Assembly (NCBI GenBank): GCA_009746045.1
Contig: RPFO01000253.1
Span: 4,589,332-4,653,331, forward strand
From: Mesostigma viride
Taxonomy: Eukaryota > Streptophyta > Mesostigmatophyceae > Mesostigmatales > Mesostigmataceae
Reading direction: 5' to 3'
Length of the DNA: 64,000 nucleotides
Shown here: piece after piece, positions 42,430 to 55,360 of the stretch
How positions within the stretch are numbered: the first letter of the stretch is position 1
Layout: each line of letters begins with the position of its first letter
Notes under the pieces: generated by a model
The model's input: only the letters and a program-made list of their open reading frames with translations
Database searches by the model: none
What the model was told of the DNA's origin: nothing
Program-made: the position numbers and the translations under genes

Positions 42430-43090
42430 CGCAGAAGAATTCGCTCCTGTTTGCTTATTCTGTGCTTTGGGCGAATTCGCCCGACATCATTCTACGTGGT
42501 ACGTTGATACCTGTTGTACATAAACTCTACACGCAATTGATTAGTTTTTACGTAGGCGTCGCAGCCATCTCAATTCCTGGTTGAGAAATGGCTTTTTATT
42601 TCCCTTATTGACTACTGCCCCTCATGGCATGCCAGTCGAGACTGTACGCTGATGTTGCTTATGGATAATCTCATCTGGCTGTGGAGGGTATTCGTATTGA
42701 ATAGCAAACATTTGTTTGCTAATGTACTCAGTGTTGACAGGTGAGAAACCTTTGACACACCTATTTGAAACAAGTTGTTTTAATGACTGGTTTGATTTCT
42801 CCTGTGAACACATTTCAGCCTGCCCAGCCCCTTAAATTAATTATCACGTCCAGGAATACTTAGCTCACTTAAAAAAAAACTTAGACTGCGTCACGCGGGT
42901 ACCAATAAAGGAACCTTCAACCCCTAAACACAATGAGGAGGGAGGGTGCCCTAGCTTCTCTCACTGCCCTAAGTGGGCAGGCCACAGAGCGCTCTCTCCG
43001 CATCATGGTACTGGCACAACTGTGGGTGCAATAAAGCTTTGGCATAGCAAAAGTGGATTTAGACTCATAGCATATTGAGCATATTATTTA
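42430..43090. other. Intergenic, no gene
   Basis: AT-richer DNA between the HMG gene and the first LINE copy. Only short frames; no features I can support. Confidence 0.5.
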
Positions 43091-44385
43091 GATGCGGAAG
43101 GAACCACCCCACCATAATTTCCCCCTTCACCACGGGGTGTGGCAAGGTTGTGTACTGTCCCCACATCTGTTCATTATTGTCGTGGATCACGTCATGCGCC
43201 GGGCACGTGCGCGCTTTACTGCTTTAAACCGGGGTTTGAGCCCGGCTTGGACATCCTTAACGAGCGCAAGCATGGCGGGGTTGCCAGGCACTGGCTACCG
43301 CCTTGCCGCTGGACCTGATGCGGACGACACCACCCTCATCGCCCGCCCTGAGCACATTCAGACCTGGCTGGACCGGTCTGGGCTGGGAGGCGAGGGCGGT
43401 GGGGTTGGAGATTAGTGTCAAAACTGAGGCCGGCAATGGTGATTGGGGCCTCCAGTCGCCCACCGCTGCCACGCCTGCTCGACGAGACGGAGGTTCCGTT
43501 CCGTGACCGCTTCCGAAACTGTTGGGGAGCATGCTGGCTCCCTGACACCTGTCCGCCGAAGATGTGGACATCCGCATCCGGGCCTGGCCTGGCCGGCCAG
43601 GCCCCGTTCGCTCAACACCTAGGTACTGGCGCTCGAAGGGCCTGGGCGAGCACCGCAAGCGCATGCTCTTCAAGGTCCTCGTCCTCACGGTGCTCACGTA
43701 TGGCGCTGAGGCATGGACACTCACGGACACATTGGCGGCTAAGCTATAGACGGCACGGTTTACATGAATCATGCTCCGACAGGTCCTGAATGTAGGGTTT
43801 TCCAAGCATAGGTCATTAGAGTCTTTGTATCAGGGTATGCCCCGCATTTCGAACGAGATTAGGCAGCATACTGATAGCATTTCTAGGACATCAAGATTGC
43901 TCGCACCAGCCAGGTCGACATCGCCCTTGGTCTGGCCGGCCCCCCAGCGGCTCGGCCCGAACCAGGGCGGCACATCTTGACCTGACCTGGCCCCCAGGAC
44001 ATTCCCGGGAAGCCGAGTAGGTAAACCTGCCATGAACTACACCCAGATGTTGCTGGCCGACCTAGTGGTCCCAGCTCAGTTTGAACACCGCATCCACTCC
44101 CTCTCCCTTCTTTGGACTGCCGAATGCAGAACAAGAAGCAGTGGCTGAAGATTGTCTCAGGCTCACACGCCACCCCCTGTGGGCAAGCCACCCCCCTCCC
44201 AAGACGGGAAGGGGCCTTTTGCTGAGCAGCGTAGTTAGGATTTTCTAGACTAGATAGAGTTAGAGGTAGGTTTATAGTTCGATTACGCGGCTTCGCCCAC
44301 CTCCACCCATCCAACATGGAATATGTGCTACATGATCTCAGGCAACTGAGCATGTTATTAAAATTTAATTTAATTTTGATTTAAT
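43091..44385 (+). mobile_element. LINE copy 1, 5'-truncated and decayed
   Basis: Encodes reverse-transcriptase pieces in shifting frames: GVWQGCVLSPHLFIIVVDHV (motif around RT domain B), a corrupted catalytic segment (DADDTTLIA, where copy 2 keeps YADD), and KRMLFKVLVLTVLTYGAEAW of the C-terminal region. It ends with the family 3' hairpin (44337-44350: CTCAG, loop GCAA, CTGAG) and an irregular (AATTT)n tail. Candidate target duplications (ATATT-GAGCAT at about 43066 and ATATTCTGAGCAT at about 44392) differ by an indel. Confidence 0.85.
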
Positions 44386-45594
44386 CCCAGAATATTCTGA
44401 GCATCATGCTGAACATCTGGCAGTCACGTGTGTAGTACTCCTACACACAGATCTCGAGTGATTTATCTAGTACCAAATCCGAAAGGCTTGCATCACTCCC
44501 CGGACAGGAGAAATTTTGCGGATGACTGTAGGTGTAAGTTGGCGATGCCATGGTAACCGGAGACGTCCGTCCTATTGTCAGCAAAATTTGGTGCGAGAGG
44601 TCCCCAGTTCGATTCAGGTCGGATTCATTTGTAGATCGCGTTTTCCGCGTTTTCCGCGGCCCGGCACTGAACGCAAAGGTTTTCACCTTTGCGGAGTGTC
44701 TGATCAGAATCTGGCAGTGTGGACCAATCAGCTTGGAACAAGATCAATCTCATCCAAATGTAATCTAAAGTAATCCTAATAATGATAGGCCAGGTCCAAT
44801 TAAGCGGTCCTCCCGGAGCCGGTGCCCAGCACTCCTTAAAGAAGCCGGTGCCGGTCATGCAGGGTCCGGCGATCACCATGGCCCCGAATTCCTCCAAGAC
44901 ATCAAGGGCACGGGGCACCATACGATATAGTGCCCGACGTCGCCATAGGCCGTGAGCTTGGCCCGCTCAGCCCGACTCCGTTGTGTAGCTTGCCGCCTGG
45001 GATGCATCAACCACCTCATTGGGCTAAGAGGCAAGAGCCAAGGGGCGAGCCACAGAAACGGTGTCAATAAGCAAGTGCCGGGCCGCCGCCTCCCTCAATA
45101 AGCAAGTGCCGCCGCCTCCCTCAAAGCCCAGAACCACGATGTGAGGTCGGTGGTTGGGGGTCAGTAGAAAGCCGCGCCGTCTGACCGGCCCTCAGACCGG
45201 CTGTTCGCGTCACTGGGGGAAAATGACGGACCGGACCATGACGGCCACTGAGGTGCGTGATTGCTCTGGCTTTCCGGCCGGCGCCACACAACGCCTGGGC
45301 AGTGGGCCGGGACGAACGTCGCCTTGGGTTGGACGCCTCGGCGTTCCGCCGGAACGGGTAGGCGACCCCCATTTCAGATTTTCAGTTGTCACCGACGCCC
45401 TCCGGGCCGCCATCTGAGGAGCGCACCAACGAGGCCCTAGCTTGCCATTGATTGCTCGCATTCATTCATGATTGATCGCAAGACCTCGATCGTTGGTTCA
45501 TGGTTGTCACGTCCGTGAGCTAGATCATCCGCACACAGCGAGGATACATTATAGCTCGATGGCGGGTCGCTCGGTGCTGCCATGCAGATACTAT
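44386..45594. other. Gene-poor stretch between two LINE copies
   Basis: No convincing gene. A minus-strand fragment (about 44795-44920) reads VLEEFGAMVIAGPCMTGTGF, faintly like a LINE endonuclease segment, but the evidence is too weak to call. A short tandem duplication (AATAAGCAAGTGCCG) lies at about 45066-45112. Confidence 0.4.
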
Positions 45595-45607
45595 ATAGCC
45601 AAGAATG

Positions 45608-48311
45608 TACGGCAGCCCAGGTGCACCTCGGTTCTGGACACCCGAGTGTTTGACACGCCCACGGTGTGCTCTGACCACCGGTTGGTGCGCGCGACCATTC
45701 GGCTCCGGTTCCACGTCCCCGCGCTCCGCCCCCGTGGTCCGCCCTGACTGGTCTGCTCTACGCCCGGTCCGGGGAGATCCCGTGAGGACTGGACGGACGC
45801 CGAGCACGAGCGGAACCGGTGCCGACGGGAGTACCTGTCGGCCCTGGACGCCCGGGCGGATGTCGACGAGCTGGACAAGGGCGCCCCCAACGCCGCCATT
45901 TTTGCGGGCTTTGCGGCCCGTGCCCCGTTGCTGGGGGCCCGGCACCTGCTGGTCATGCCCCGCCGCCGCCCCGGCCCGCTCTACCGCCAGGACCCCAAGG
46001 TCTTGGCCGCCCGGCACCGCCTCAAGCGTAACCGGGACCCGCTGCAGAAACCGGTGCTCAAGGCCGCCCTCGTGGAGGCTTACGAGCACGCTCAGGATGC
46101 GGAGGCGGCCCAGTGCATCGCCGACGCCAAGGCCTGCCAAGCTCGCAACCAGGGCAAGGACATGTGCCAGTACCACCTCGACCTGCTCGGCGGCCGGCGG
46201 CAGCGCACCCCGGTGGTCGGTGGAGCACACGGGGGACGGCACGGCGCCGGTAGTAAGCCTTGACCGCTGGGCGCTGGTTGGCCCACAATGTTCAACAGGA
46301 GTCCTTGACAGGTGGGGCTCGCGCCCCCCCCCCGCCGCCTCACCCCGAGACGGCCGCCCGCCTCGGGGTTGCCGGACCCCCGCCGCCGCCAGCGCCCCCT
46401 TCCTTGGCCGCGGACTACCAAGTCCCCGCCTTGCAGGAGGGCTGCCTTGCCACTGACGACGTCGTCCCCCCCTTCACTTTGAAGGAACTGGACGGCGCCC
46501 TTGCTCGCCTGCGGTACGATGCGGCGGTCGGTGCCGACCACCTTTCTGCTGAGCTGCTGAAGACCCCTGATCTGGTGGTTAGGGATCTTCTGCTGGCGTT
46601 CTGCAACCGTGTCCTGCTTTCTGACGAGCCCCCGCGCCTGCTGAGTGGCAGACGGCCATCCGCGTCATGCTGTACAAGAAGGGCTCTGCTGCTGACCCCG
46701 GTAACTACAGGGGTGTCTGCCTAGCTCCCGCTGAAGGTCTTCATGCGCATGATGCTGCACAGGCTCCGCGCCGCGCTGGACCCACTGCATGTCACCTGGG
46801 TGAGTCTCAGATGGGTTTTCGTCGTAACACTGTCATGGCTGTGTTTGTCGCGCGCCGGTTGATGGAGGAGGTGCGTCGCCTTTGCCCTGACAGTTTGCCG
46901 CTGGTCTTCATTTTTGTTGACTATATCAAGGCCTTTGACACGGTCCTCTGGGAGGCTCTTTGGGCCATCCTAGCTCTGGACCGAGTGCCACCAGCGTTTA
47001 TTGCTGCCATTCGCCGCGACTGTATGAGGGCTCACAGGCAGTAGTGCGGACTGCGGAAGGCACCACCCCACCATTCCCCCTTCACCACGGGGTGTGGCAA
47101 GGTTGTGTCCTGTCTCCATACCTGTTCATTATTGTACGTCGTGGACCACGTCATGCGCCAGGCACGTGCGCGCTTTACTGCTCTTAAGGGGTTCGCGAGC
47201 CAGGCTTGGACATCCTTAACGAGCGTGGGCACGGCGGGGTTAGCACGGGTTACCGCCTGGCTGACCTGATTTATGCGGACGACACCACCCTCATCGCGCG
47301 CCCCGAGCACATTCAGACCTGGCTGGACTGTCTGGGCCTGGAGCCGGGCGAGGGCAGTGGGGTTGGAGATTAGTGTCAAAACTGAGGCGATGGTGATTGG
47401 GGCCTCCAGTCGCCCACCGCTGCCGCGCCTGCTCGACGGGACGGAGGTCGAACCATTCCGCGACCGCTTCAAGCTGTTGGGGAGTTGGCTTCCTGACACG
47501 GCCGACGATGTGGACACCCGCATCGGCCTTTCCTGGGCCAAGCTCCGTTCGCTCAACACCTACTGGCGCTCCAAGGGCCTGGACGAGCACCGCAAGCGCA
47601 TGCTCTTCAAGGTCCTCGTCCTCACGGTGCTCACGTATGGCGCCGAGGCATGGACACTCACGGCAACACTGGCAGCCAAGCTAGACGGCACGGTAACCAG
47701 GATGCTCCGACAGGTCCTGAATGTAGGGTTTTCTCAGCGTAGGTCCGTTAGAGTCTTTGTATCACGGTATGCCTCGTATTTCGGATGAGATTAGGCAGCG
47801 TAGGATAGCATTTAGTAGGACATCTTGCTCGCACCAGCCAGGTCGACACCGCCCTTGGTCTGGCCGGTCCCCAGCGACTGGGCCAACCAGGGCGGCATAT
47901 TTTGACCTGGCCTGGCCCCAAGAACATCCCTAAAAGGGTAGGGAAACCTGCCATGACCTATACCCAGATGTTGCTGGACGACCTAGTGGCCGGTCCCAGC
48001 CCAGTTTGAGTACCGCATCCCCTCTCTCTCCCTTCTCTGGACTGCCATGCAGGACAAGAAGCGGTGGCAGAAGATTGTCAAGGCTGACACGCCAGCTGGC
48101 CCTGTCTGTGGGCAAGCCGCCTCGATCCCCCCAAGACGGGAGGAGCCGTTTTGATGAGTAGCGTAGATAGGCTTTTCTAGACTAGATATAGCTTAGAGTT
48201 AGGTTAGTTCGATTACGCGGCTTCCTCCATGCACACCACCCACCCAACCTGGAATATGTGCTACATGATCTCCCAACGGAGACATGTTATAATTTAATTT
48301 AATTTAATTTA
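45608..48311 (+). mobile_element. LINE copy 2: endonuclease end plus reverse transcriptase, with 13-bp target duplication
   Basis: Perfect direct repeats ATAGCCAAGAATG at 45595-45607 and 48312-48324 bound the element. It starts inside the apurinic-type endonuclease (FDTPTVCSDHRLVRATIRL), passes a linker (LGARHLLVMPRRRPGPLYRQ), then RT with FVDYIKAFDTV (46911-46950), GVWQGCVLSPYLFII (about 47088) and intact YADD (47272-47283). The LINE C-terminal stretch LTVLTYGAEAWTLT follows. The open frame is broken several times, including a 4-nt insertion near 47137 relative to copy 1 and a stop at 47041, so it is dead. The 3' end has the hairpin TCTCC, CAAC, GGAGA (48269-48282) and an (AATTT)n tail. The motif set suggests a CR1/RTE/Jockey-like LINE rather than an LTR element. 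Confidence 0.92.
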
Positions 48312-48987
48312 ATAGCCAAGAATGCTTGCGCAATATAGACAACTAGCTAACTAGTGTGGGAAACACTTACGGAGACGTTGTAGCTAGCGCTGAAGCAGTT
48401 AATCGTCAAGGGGATGTGGCATATTTACCTCCGTCGGATACCGGCAACGTCGGTTCGATCCATGATGCAAGTCATGCAACTCAACAAGATACCATATCGG
48501 GCCCGGCCAAGGGCACCAGGTACTCTTTTGTGTTGTGAATGTTCGTGTCGTAGCACACCCCGTAGCCAGGCTCGGGGTATGATTGCCAAAGGACGCAATG
48601 CAGGAATTGCTGTGAAGTGCTCAATTCGTTTGATTGATAGCAATGCTATGCGTGGAGGTCGGTAAGCTACGCACGCACTTGATTTCATCTTGGTGCAGGC
48701 AATAGCAATGCGATGTCCAGCGGGTCACTACCCGGGTGACAAGGGTTGGAATGGCATTATTGCAGTATAGGTCTTGTTGATAGCAACAGACCACATGGGG
48801 AGCAGTCAGCGTATAGGGACGCTGCCAATGCGTGAATTACGCATATGGAGTTGCGTCCGACAGAATCAGCACATCAGTAGTTATTGGGACACTGAGATGC
48901 GCTGGTTAGGCTACTTGGAATAGCGTGGGCGCGATCAGGCAAATATATAGGCGCGGCGCACACTCAGGACTTGGTTGAGACATTAAG

Positions 48988-49018
48988 TCCTGGACAACGT
49001 TATGTGGGTTGTCCAGGA
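48988..49018. repeat. Perfect 11-bp inverted repeat
   Basis: TCCTGGACAAC and GTTGTCCAGGA separated by 9 nt. No T-run follows, so it is not obviously a terminator. Confidence 0.7.
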
Positions 49019-49294
49019 ATTATTAGGAACTAATGCGTGGTGGAACCCAGGCTATAGAGGGGAGGCGGGATTGTGTTTCTGCATGCATGGTAGGATTGCA
49101 ACCTCAGTGGCTACCTCTTACGGCACGGCAGATGCCGCAGGTTACGACAACCCTTTACACGTGTCATGTGAATTAAGCGTCGGTTGCGTCGCCATGCAGT
49201 CCGACGAGTGAAAGTGCAGATCGTGTGAAAGATATTATATGCTGCGACCTTGAGCTAACTTGTTCGTTCGGCACTCATTACTAGATATGAGTCC

Positions 49295-49313
49295 TGGACA
49301 GAACTTCTGTCCA
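49295..49313. repeat. 19-bp near-perfect palindrome
   Basis: TGGACAGAA, C, TTCTGTCCA. The arm shares TGGACA with the inverted repeat 300 bp upstream. TGGACA occurs again at 49344. Confidence 0.65.
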
Positions 49314-49881
49314 TTTGAAATGCTTGGATTTGTGCCAGATAAAATGGACAGTGAGACGGCAATTTTAGTTTGCCGTAATGCCATTTTTAGATGCTCTTAC
49401 GTGTGGTGAAAATGTCAGGACGGCATTTCTGGAATGCAGTTTTGTTGTGTCAGGAAGTCACGCCCCGAACGTACGTTTATCGTACGTGCATGTTCTGACA
49501 AGCGTGTGTCAAGCGTGTGTTGCTTTGGTGACTCGCGTGTGAGCTTGACTACATGTGTGGGAAAGAGACATGCCGACAGCGTGTAGTTTCTTTCATGGAC
49601 CTAGCTTCATTCCGAGCCTTCATTTGTCCTCCGACATCTTGAGGCAAGGCTTGTTGATGATCCGTTTCCTTGTGCAGGGTGTGTTCGTCCTCAGTCGTGG
49701 GCAACACAATTGCGGATGTGATTGTACAAGGTCGACTACCAATATAAATTATTAAAAAGTGCAATTCAAGTTGCTTGTGAACCATCTGATTTATCCATGA
49801 GACATTACATGCAAGAAGTCACGAGGCTATCAATTTCGATCACTAGAGCAGAGGGATACATCTCAATATGGGCGTCCTTAG

Positions 49882-49970
49882 ATCAAGGAGACAACCAGCG
49901 CAGGCCAGAACTGAATCGGGAGAATCCAGACCATGCATATGGTAGCTCGAGCCTGCTGTTATCTTGTCCG
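49882..49970 (+). repeat. Copy B of the dispersed repeat
   Basis: Matches 723-800 in the same orientation, with a 4-bp insertion and a 7-9 bp insertion. See the entry at 721. Confidence 0.6.
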
Positions 49971-50291
49971 CGCTTTCGAGTCGTCATCAGTCGATGATGA
50001 ATATGAATAGAGATGGAAATGTGTAGCCTTGTGCATTGAAATTATGGCTGGCTTACGTGTAGAGCGACTAGATGACCTAGACGGTGGGGGCGGAAACAGC
50101 TTGCTTGATGAGGGCGTGTGTTTCGAGCCGTATAACTGGCCGGCCGGAGTGAATTTAGATGGTCCGGTTCGCGGCCAATCAACGGGTGTCTAGAGCGAAT
50201 TAGCATGGTAAGCGTCTGCTCATCCTTTACATGAAAGAGACTACATCCATCGGCAAAGGATCCTGGACGCAGGATTTAATTGAAAGCTTTA

Positions 50292-52008
50292 ACCCTTCAA
50301 CTGTCTGAACTGGAACCACCGTAACGGACTGAGTTGGGGTATCTTTGTAAGTACGAGAGTATCTAGCCAAATAATATTTTCTGGCCCACCCTTGGAAGGA
50401 AGCATGCTTATATATCAAATAACACTGGGGACATGTGGTTGGTCATATATGCATGCCCCACATGAGCTATAAATAGCGCCCCCCCCAGGGGGGTACAGTG
50501 CACGTGGGGTTGGAGACATATATAATGCATTATCGACCATTTACACAAATCAGTTGGCCCTGGCCTTTTAAAGGCAGTTTATCATAATCATAGGCATGCC
50601 ATCAATGCATTCAAAACATGAAATGCCACAGAACTGCACAGGCTAGCTAGCAAACAGCCCAAAATAGCTCAGGCCGTTATAACGGTGCAAGTTATTTTGG
50701 GACGGTTGCTAGCACTACCGCATAGGTTTACTATCCCAAAGTGGCACAAAACAACAACTAGATGGCAACAAAAGCAATGCCAACATCATGCCCAGCATAT
50801 AAGACACAAGACCATGCTAAACAATAGGTGAAAGGCTCATGTCAAGGCCTCAAGCACGCGTCAAAGGGCTGGCAAGGAGCTACATCACTAACACACCCAA
50901 TGAACGACAAAACACCTCTATGTTCTTGGAAACAATTAATAAAACAAAAGGAACAAGTTGGTAATGCTTCCATGCAAACAGGTATTGGGTATCTCCATGT
51001 TTGTCACATGCAATGGATGCAATATAAGAAGGTGGGCGTTGGCCAGCAAAACAAGAAGCCATGCCTGAAACTGGTCAGAAAAGAACTTGTCTCGGGCTGT
51101 TTGAGCCAGGAAAAGCATTGGGTAATCAACGTTACCATACTACTAACCAATACCAACCGTTATCACGCTATTTCCGTTGCAGCCTCAGCTAACAGCGACC
51201 AAACATGGTCCACAATCTGCTTGACCTGATGGTATTCCACAACCATGACAAGCCGATGCTTAGAGGCAGCAAAACAACAAAATGACGATCACAAGCCCTC
51301 GGTTATAACCCTGATATTAGTTATAAACGATAATACAACCAGATACGGTTAACGGAACACGGTAGGAGGCTAGAACGTACCAGGTCGGAACAGCATATTA
51401 CCTTTCCTGCGGGAGCCAGCACGCCCGATTCATGGACGTAGCCTCGAGCCTTTCCTGGCTGCCAGTTCTAGCAAATCTGGTTGGTAACAACGTCAAACGT
51501 TTATCCATGCGCAAATATCTCGAAAATTTCCGCCTAGCAACATGCAGCACTCGCACTGTCACCGCCTGGCCGCTAACATGATTTGCTGCGCCTACCAGCA
51601 CCCCGAGACCCATCTACGCATCTTCAAACGTTCCATGGCTAGGGGTATAACGTTTTTATGACTTAAAAATCATGCCTACAAAATTTGAGTCCGTTATGTC
51701 GAGCCATTCTCTCGTACCAGTCAGTTGTGTGCACCGCCATAGCCGTGCGCGTCAATATTTTTCATGCACGTCGGTCCCGTTAGACCATGGTACCCCCCTA
51801 ACTTTGCTCAAGCATATCTCCCTGGCCAATTGTCCAAAGTACGGTCTGAATAGTGCCAGGCGTAGCTTACGTCTAGATCTTTCGATCCCCCCAGGTTTGA
51901 CCGTTAAATTATTATTGGCGCGGCGCCTGGTTCTGCCACAAACTCAGTCCGTTAGAGTGGCGCGAGTTCAACTGGCGCCACGAAAACGGACTCAGTACAG
52001 TTGAAGGG
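50292..52008. mobile_element. Non-autonomous piggyBac-like element (1.7 kb) with TTAA target sites
   Basis: Ends are TTAA-CCCTTCAACTGT (50288-50303) and ACAGTTGAAGGG-TTAA (51997-52012), a perfect inverted repeat including the TTAA. piggyBac transposons insert at and duplicate TTAA and begin with CCC. Subterminal motifs TAACGGACTGAGTT (50320-50333) and its inverse near the other end (about 51940-51955) are also shared. No transposase is encoded; the longest frame (50828-51229) resembles nothing known. Probably a deletion derivative or MITE-like passenger. Confidence 0.72.
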
Positions 52009-52319
52009 TTAAGACTTCAAATCAGATAGTGGTAGGTAGCAATTGAGGAAAGTTTTTCATTTCAGAAGAGAGAGGCGTACGGTTTTCTGGGGAAGACTCA
52101 GCACACATAGTGGCCTGATCAACCATTAGTCTTTCAGAATAGACCGTTGCAACTTTAAGTACACTTGGTTGTGGCAGTCTATGCATGTCATATCACACTA
52201 GGTCGGTCACAGCGTTTTTGGCAAGCCATGTACGCCGGCTGTGCCAACACGGGCGTCAACACCGATGGGTAGGAGCTCTCCAGGGTCGATACCAGCATCA
52301 ACATGTCAGGAACTGACCC

Positions 52320-52440
52320 CACATCATTAATTAATGAATTAATAAGAAACATATCTCCGTTAATTGGGAGTATATGTAGCACATATCCCAGAGATCGAAG
52401 GGGCATATGGCTTTTAGTACATTCTGGGCTACTTCAGCCT
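52320..52440 (-). mobile_element. Short LINE 3'-end fragment (minus strand)
   Basis: On the minus strand this reads the family 3' end (ATGCCCCTTC, CTCTGGG, TATGTGCTACATATACTCCC), a hairpin arm pair CTCC/GGAG with an enlarged 8-nt loop (52354-52371), and a TTAAT-type tail (about 52325-52345). I could not find a target duplication, so the 5' limit is approximate. Confidence 0.65.
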
Positions 52441-52745
52441 CAGTGCATGGGTGGCCGGAATGTAAACGACACTTGCTCCAGGTGCACCAAGGGCACCGGC
52501 ACCACCATGATGTCTCAGAGCTCAATTAAGGCCTGTCATGGGGTGGAAGATCATCATGGCATCATGGTTGTACAAGCGCTAGGGCATGGCTGCTCAACAG
52601 AAAGTGACTCTCTGCATAGGCACTGAGAGCGTGGCTTAATGCTTAATGCAACATCCATGGGGGTCCCATATTATAGGCATGGCTTGGCGAAATTCTGAAG
52701 GCGTCATCCATGGGGGCCATATTATGGGCGCCGACATGCGCGTAG

Positions 52746-52803
52746 CCGGCTTATGCTCACGTGACGCAGTCACGTGTCTATTAATTAATTAATTAATTAA
52801 TTA
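52746..52803 (+). mobile_element. 58-bp insertion: hairpin plus (TTAA)n tail, 10-bp target duplication
   Basis: Direct repeats ATGCGCGTAG at 52736-52745 and 52804-52813. The insert carries the perfect hairpin CACGTGAC, GCA, GTCACGTG (52758-52776) and then six TTAA units. The hairpin sequence differs from the main LINE family, so this is a different family with the same layout. The string GCTCACGTGACGCA also occurs at about 802. Confidence 0.65.
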
Positions 52804-52849
52804 ATGCGCGTAGGCCACATGCTAGGCTAAGCCTGACTAACTTACACTA

Positions 52850-53645
52850 GCTGCGAGGTTGATGTGGACCATCGCATCTCCCTCGCCTGGCACGCTTTAC
52901 GCCAGTACCGGGCCCTGTGGCGCAAGCCCCTGGGCAGGATCGAGAAACAGGACCTGTTCAAGGTCCTCGTCCTTCCTGTCCTCACGTATGGGGCCGAGAC
53001 GTGGACCCTCACCGCCGACCTGGCCCGCAAGCTGGACGGCGCGGTCACCAACATGCTGCGTTCCATTTTCAGAGTAGGATATGCTGCTCATGTCCGCAAT
53101 GAGGACCTGTACCAGGGCATGCCATGTATCACCAGCACCATTATAAGCAGCGGCGCCTGCAGCTAGTAGGGCACCTAGCTCGCACCAACCAGGTAGACAC
53201 CTCACGTGGCCCCCCCGCAGGACTGCGACCAGCTCAGCCTGGCTGGCACCTTCTGACGTGGGCCGGGCCCAGTGATGTTAGACGCCGCAAGGCCCGCACC
53301 TTCAAAGAACAGCTAGTAGAGGACATGGGGGGCCTAGGCCTCTCCGTGATTTGGAAGAAGATGATGGACAAGGCCAAGTGGGCCCAGGTCATAGAGGACA
53401 ACGAGCCCCCCCCTGTGGGGAAGCGCCCGCGTGTACAAGCCCGTGGGAGGCACGCCAGTGCTGTATAGATAGATGTTGTAGTTAGTAATGCTGTTAGATA
53501 GATGTCGTAGGTAGCTGATCAATGTAGATAGCTTAGACCGGTAGGACTGTTTGCACCCACCCATCCATCCATCGGGGTTAATGCTCCGTGACTCCCCAAC
53601 GGGAGCACGAGTCTAATTAATTAATTAATTAATTAATTAATTAAT
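52850..53645 (+). mobile_element. LINE copy 3, strongly 5'-truncated
   Basis: Encodes the RT C-terminus: RIEKQDLFKVLVLPVLTYGA, ETWTLTADLARKLDGAVTNM, then in another frame RRLQLVGHLARTNQV and RKARTFKEQLVEDMGGLGLS. It diverges from copies 1 and 2 at DNA level but has the same 3' layout: hairpin CTCCC, CAAC, GGGAG (53592-53605) and a (TAAT)n tail. Possible short target duplication TACACTA at 52843-52849 and 53647-53653. Confidence 0.85.
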
Positions 53646-53659
53646 CTACACTACTGTTA

Positions 53660-54672
<1,013 letters not shown>

Positions 54673-55047
54673 TTGCGTGTCATGCGCATAGGCATGCCAG
54701 GGAGTTCTATGCTAATCTCATTAGAAAAAAATTTCAGTAAAGTTAAGCACACAAACAAGGACTGTCTGCATCATGCCGGCTCAACCCTAGCTGCACCATA
54801 TGGGAATGTTATCCTCATCCGAGCTTTCTTCTCATACGACCGATCACCACCATCCATCGATCCTGAACCTTGTTGCATGACTACTACTAATCTTCCATGT
54901 GCTATCAGATATAATCCGCAGGGAGTTGCTGCGTACCTACATGCGCACAAACCATCATCCTATTGCGATGAAATAATGACGTATGCATGCTCCACTGGCA
55001 CGTGCACACAAGCACACCTGGAATTCTAGCCCTAACAATATACACCC
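54673..55047. other. Intergenic, no gene
   Basis: Nothing recognisable between the microsatellite and the 3' end of the minus-strand gene. Confidence 0.5.
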
Positions 55048-55053
55048 TTTATT
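55048..55053 (-). terminator. Possible poly(A) signal of the 55.4-62.7 kb gene
   Basis: AATAAA on the minus strand, about 310 nt downstream of the stop at 55361. Confidence 0.4.
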
Positions 55054-55360
55054 TCTGCTAACATGTAAATCCCATCAGCTTTGTAGTTAAAGGGGTTGAG
55101 TGTCTGGCCTAAATCAGCCAACACATCTGGATGCCCAAAGTTGTCCTTGCAATGACCTCATCTCTTGTTGCGACCTCGCAACCAAAATTCGTGGCCACAT
55201 TAATGTACTAATCGAGAAAAACAGCCGGCTCATTTGCGCGCCCTCGCCCACATGTCCGCGTCCGGAAGCACCGAACGTTCATCCCTCGGCAGTACCACCC
55301 CCGTCTGCCGCTTCCCCCGCAATGTCGCCATGTCGACTCTCACAGGCGCCTGGCTCCCGT

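Larger units (their letters stand above)
48325..50287. other. Intergenic stretch, no gene
   Basis: About 2 kb without recognisable coding sequence. Notable items are two perfect hairpins (48988-49018 and 49295-49313) and a second copy of the dispersed repeat (49882-49970). Confidence 0.5.

Noticed and set aside
50828-51229. 133-codon ORF as a piggyBac transposase fragment
   Set aside because: No conserved Asp motifs or similarity in sequence character to transposases; too short.
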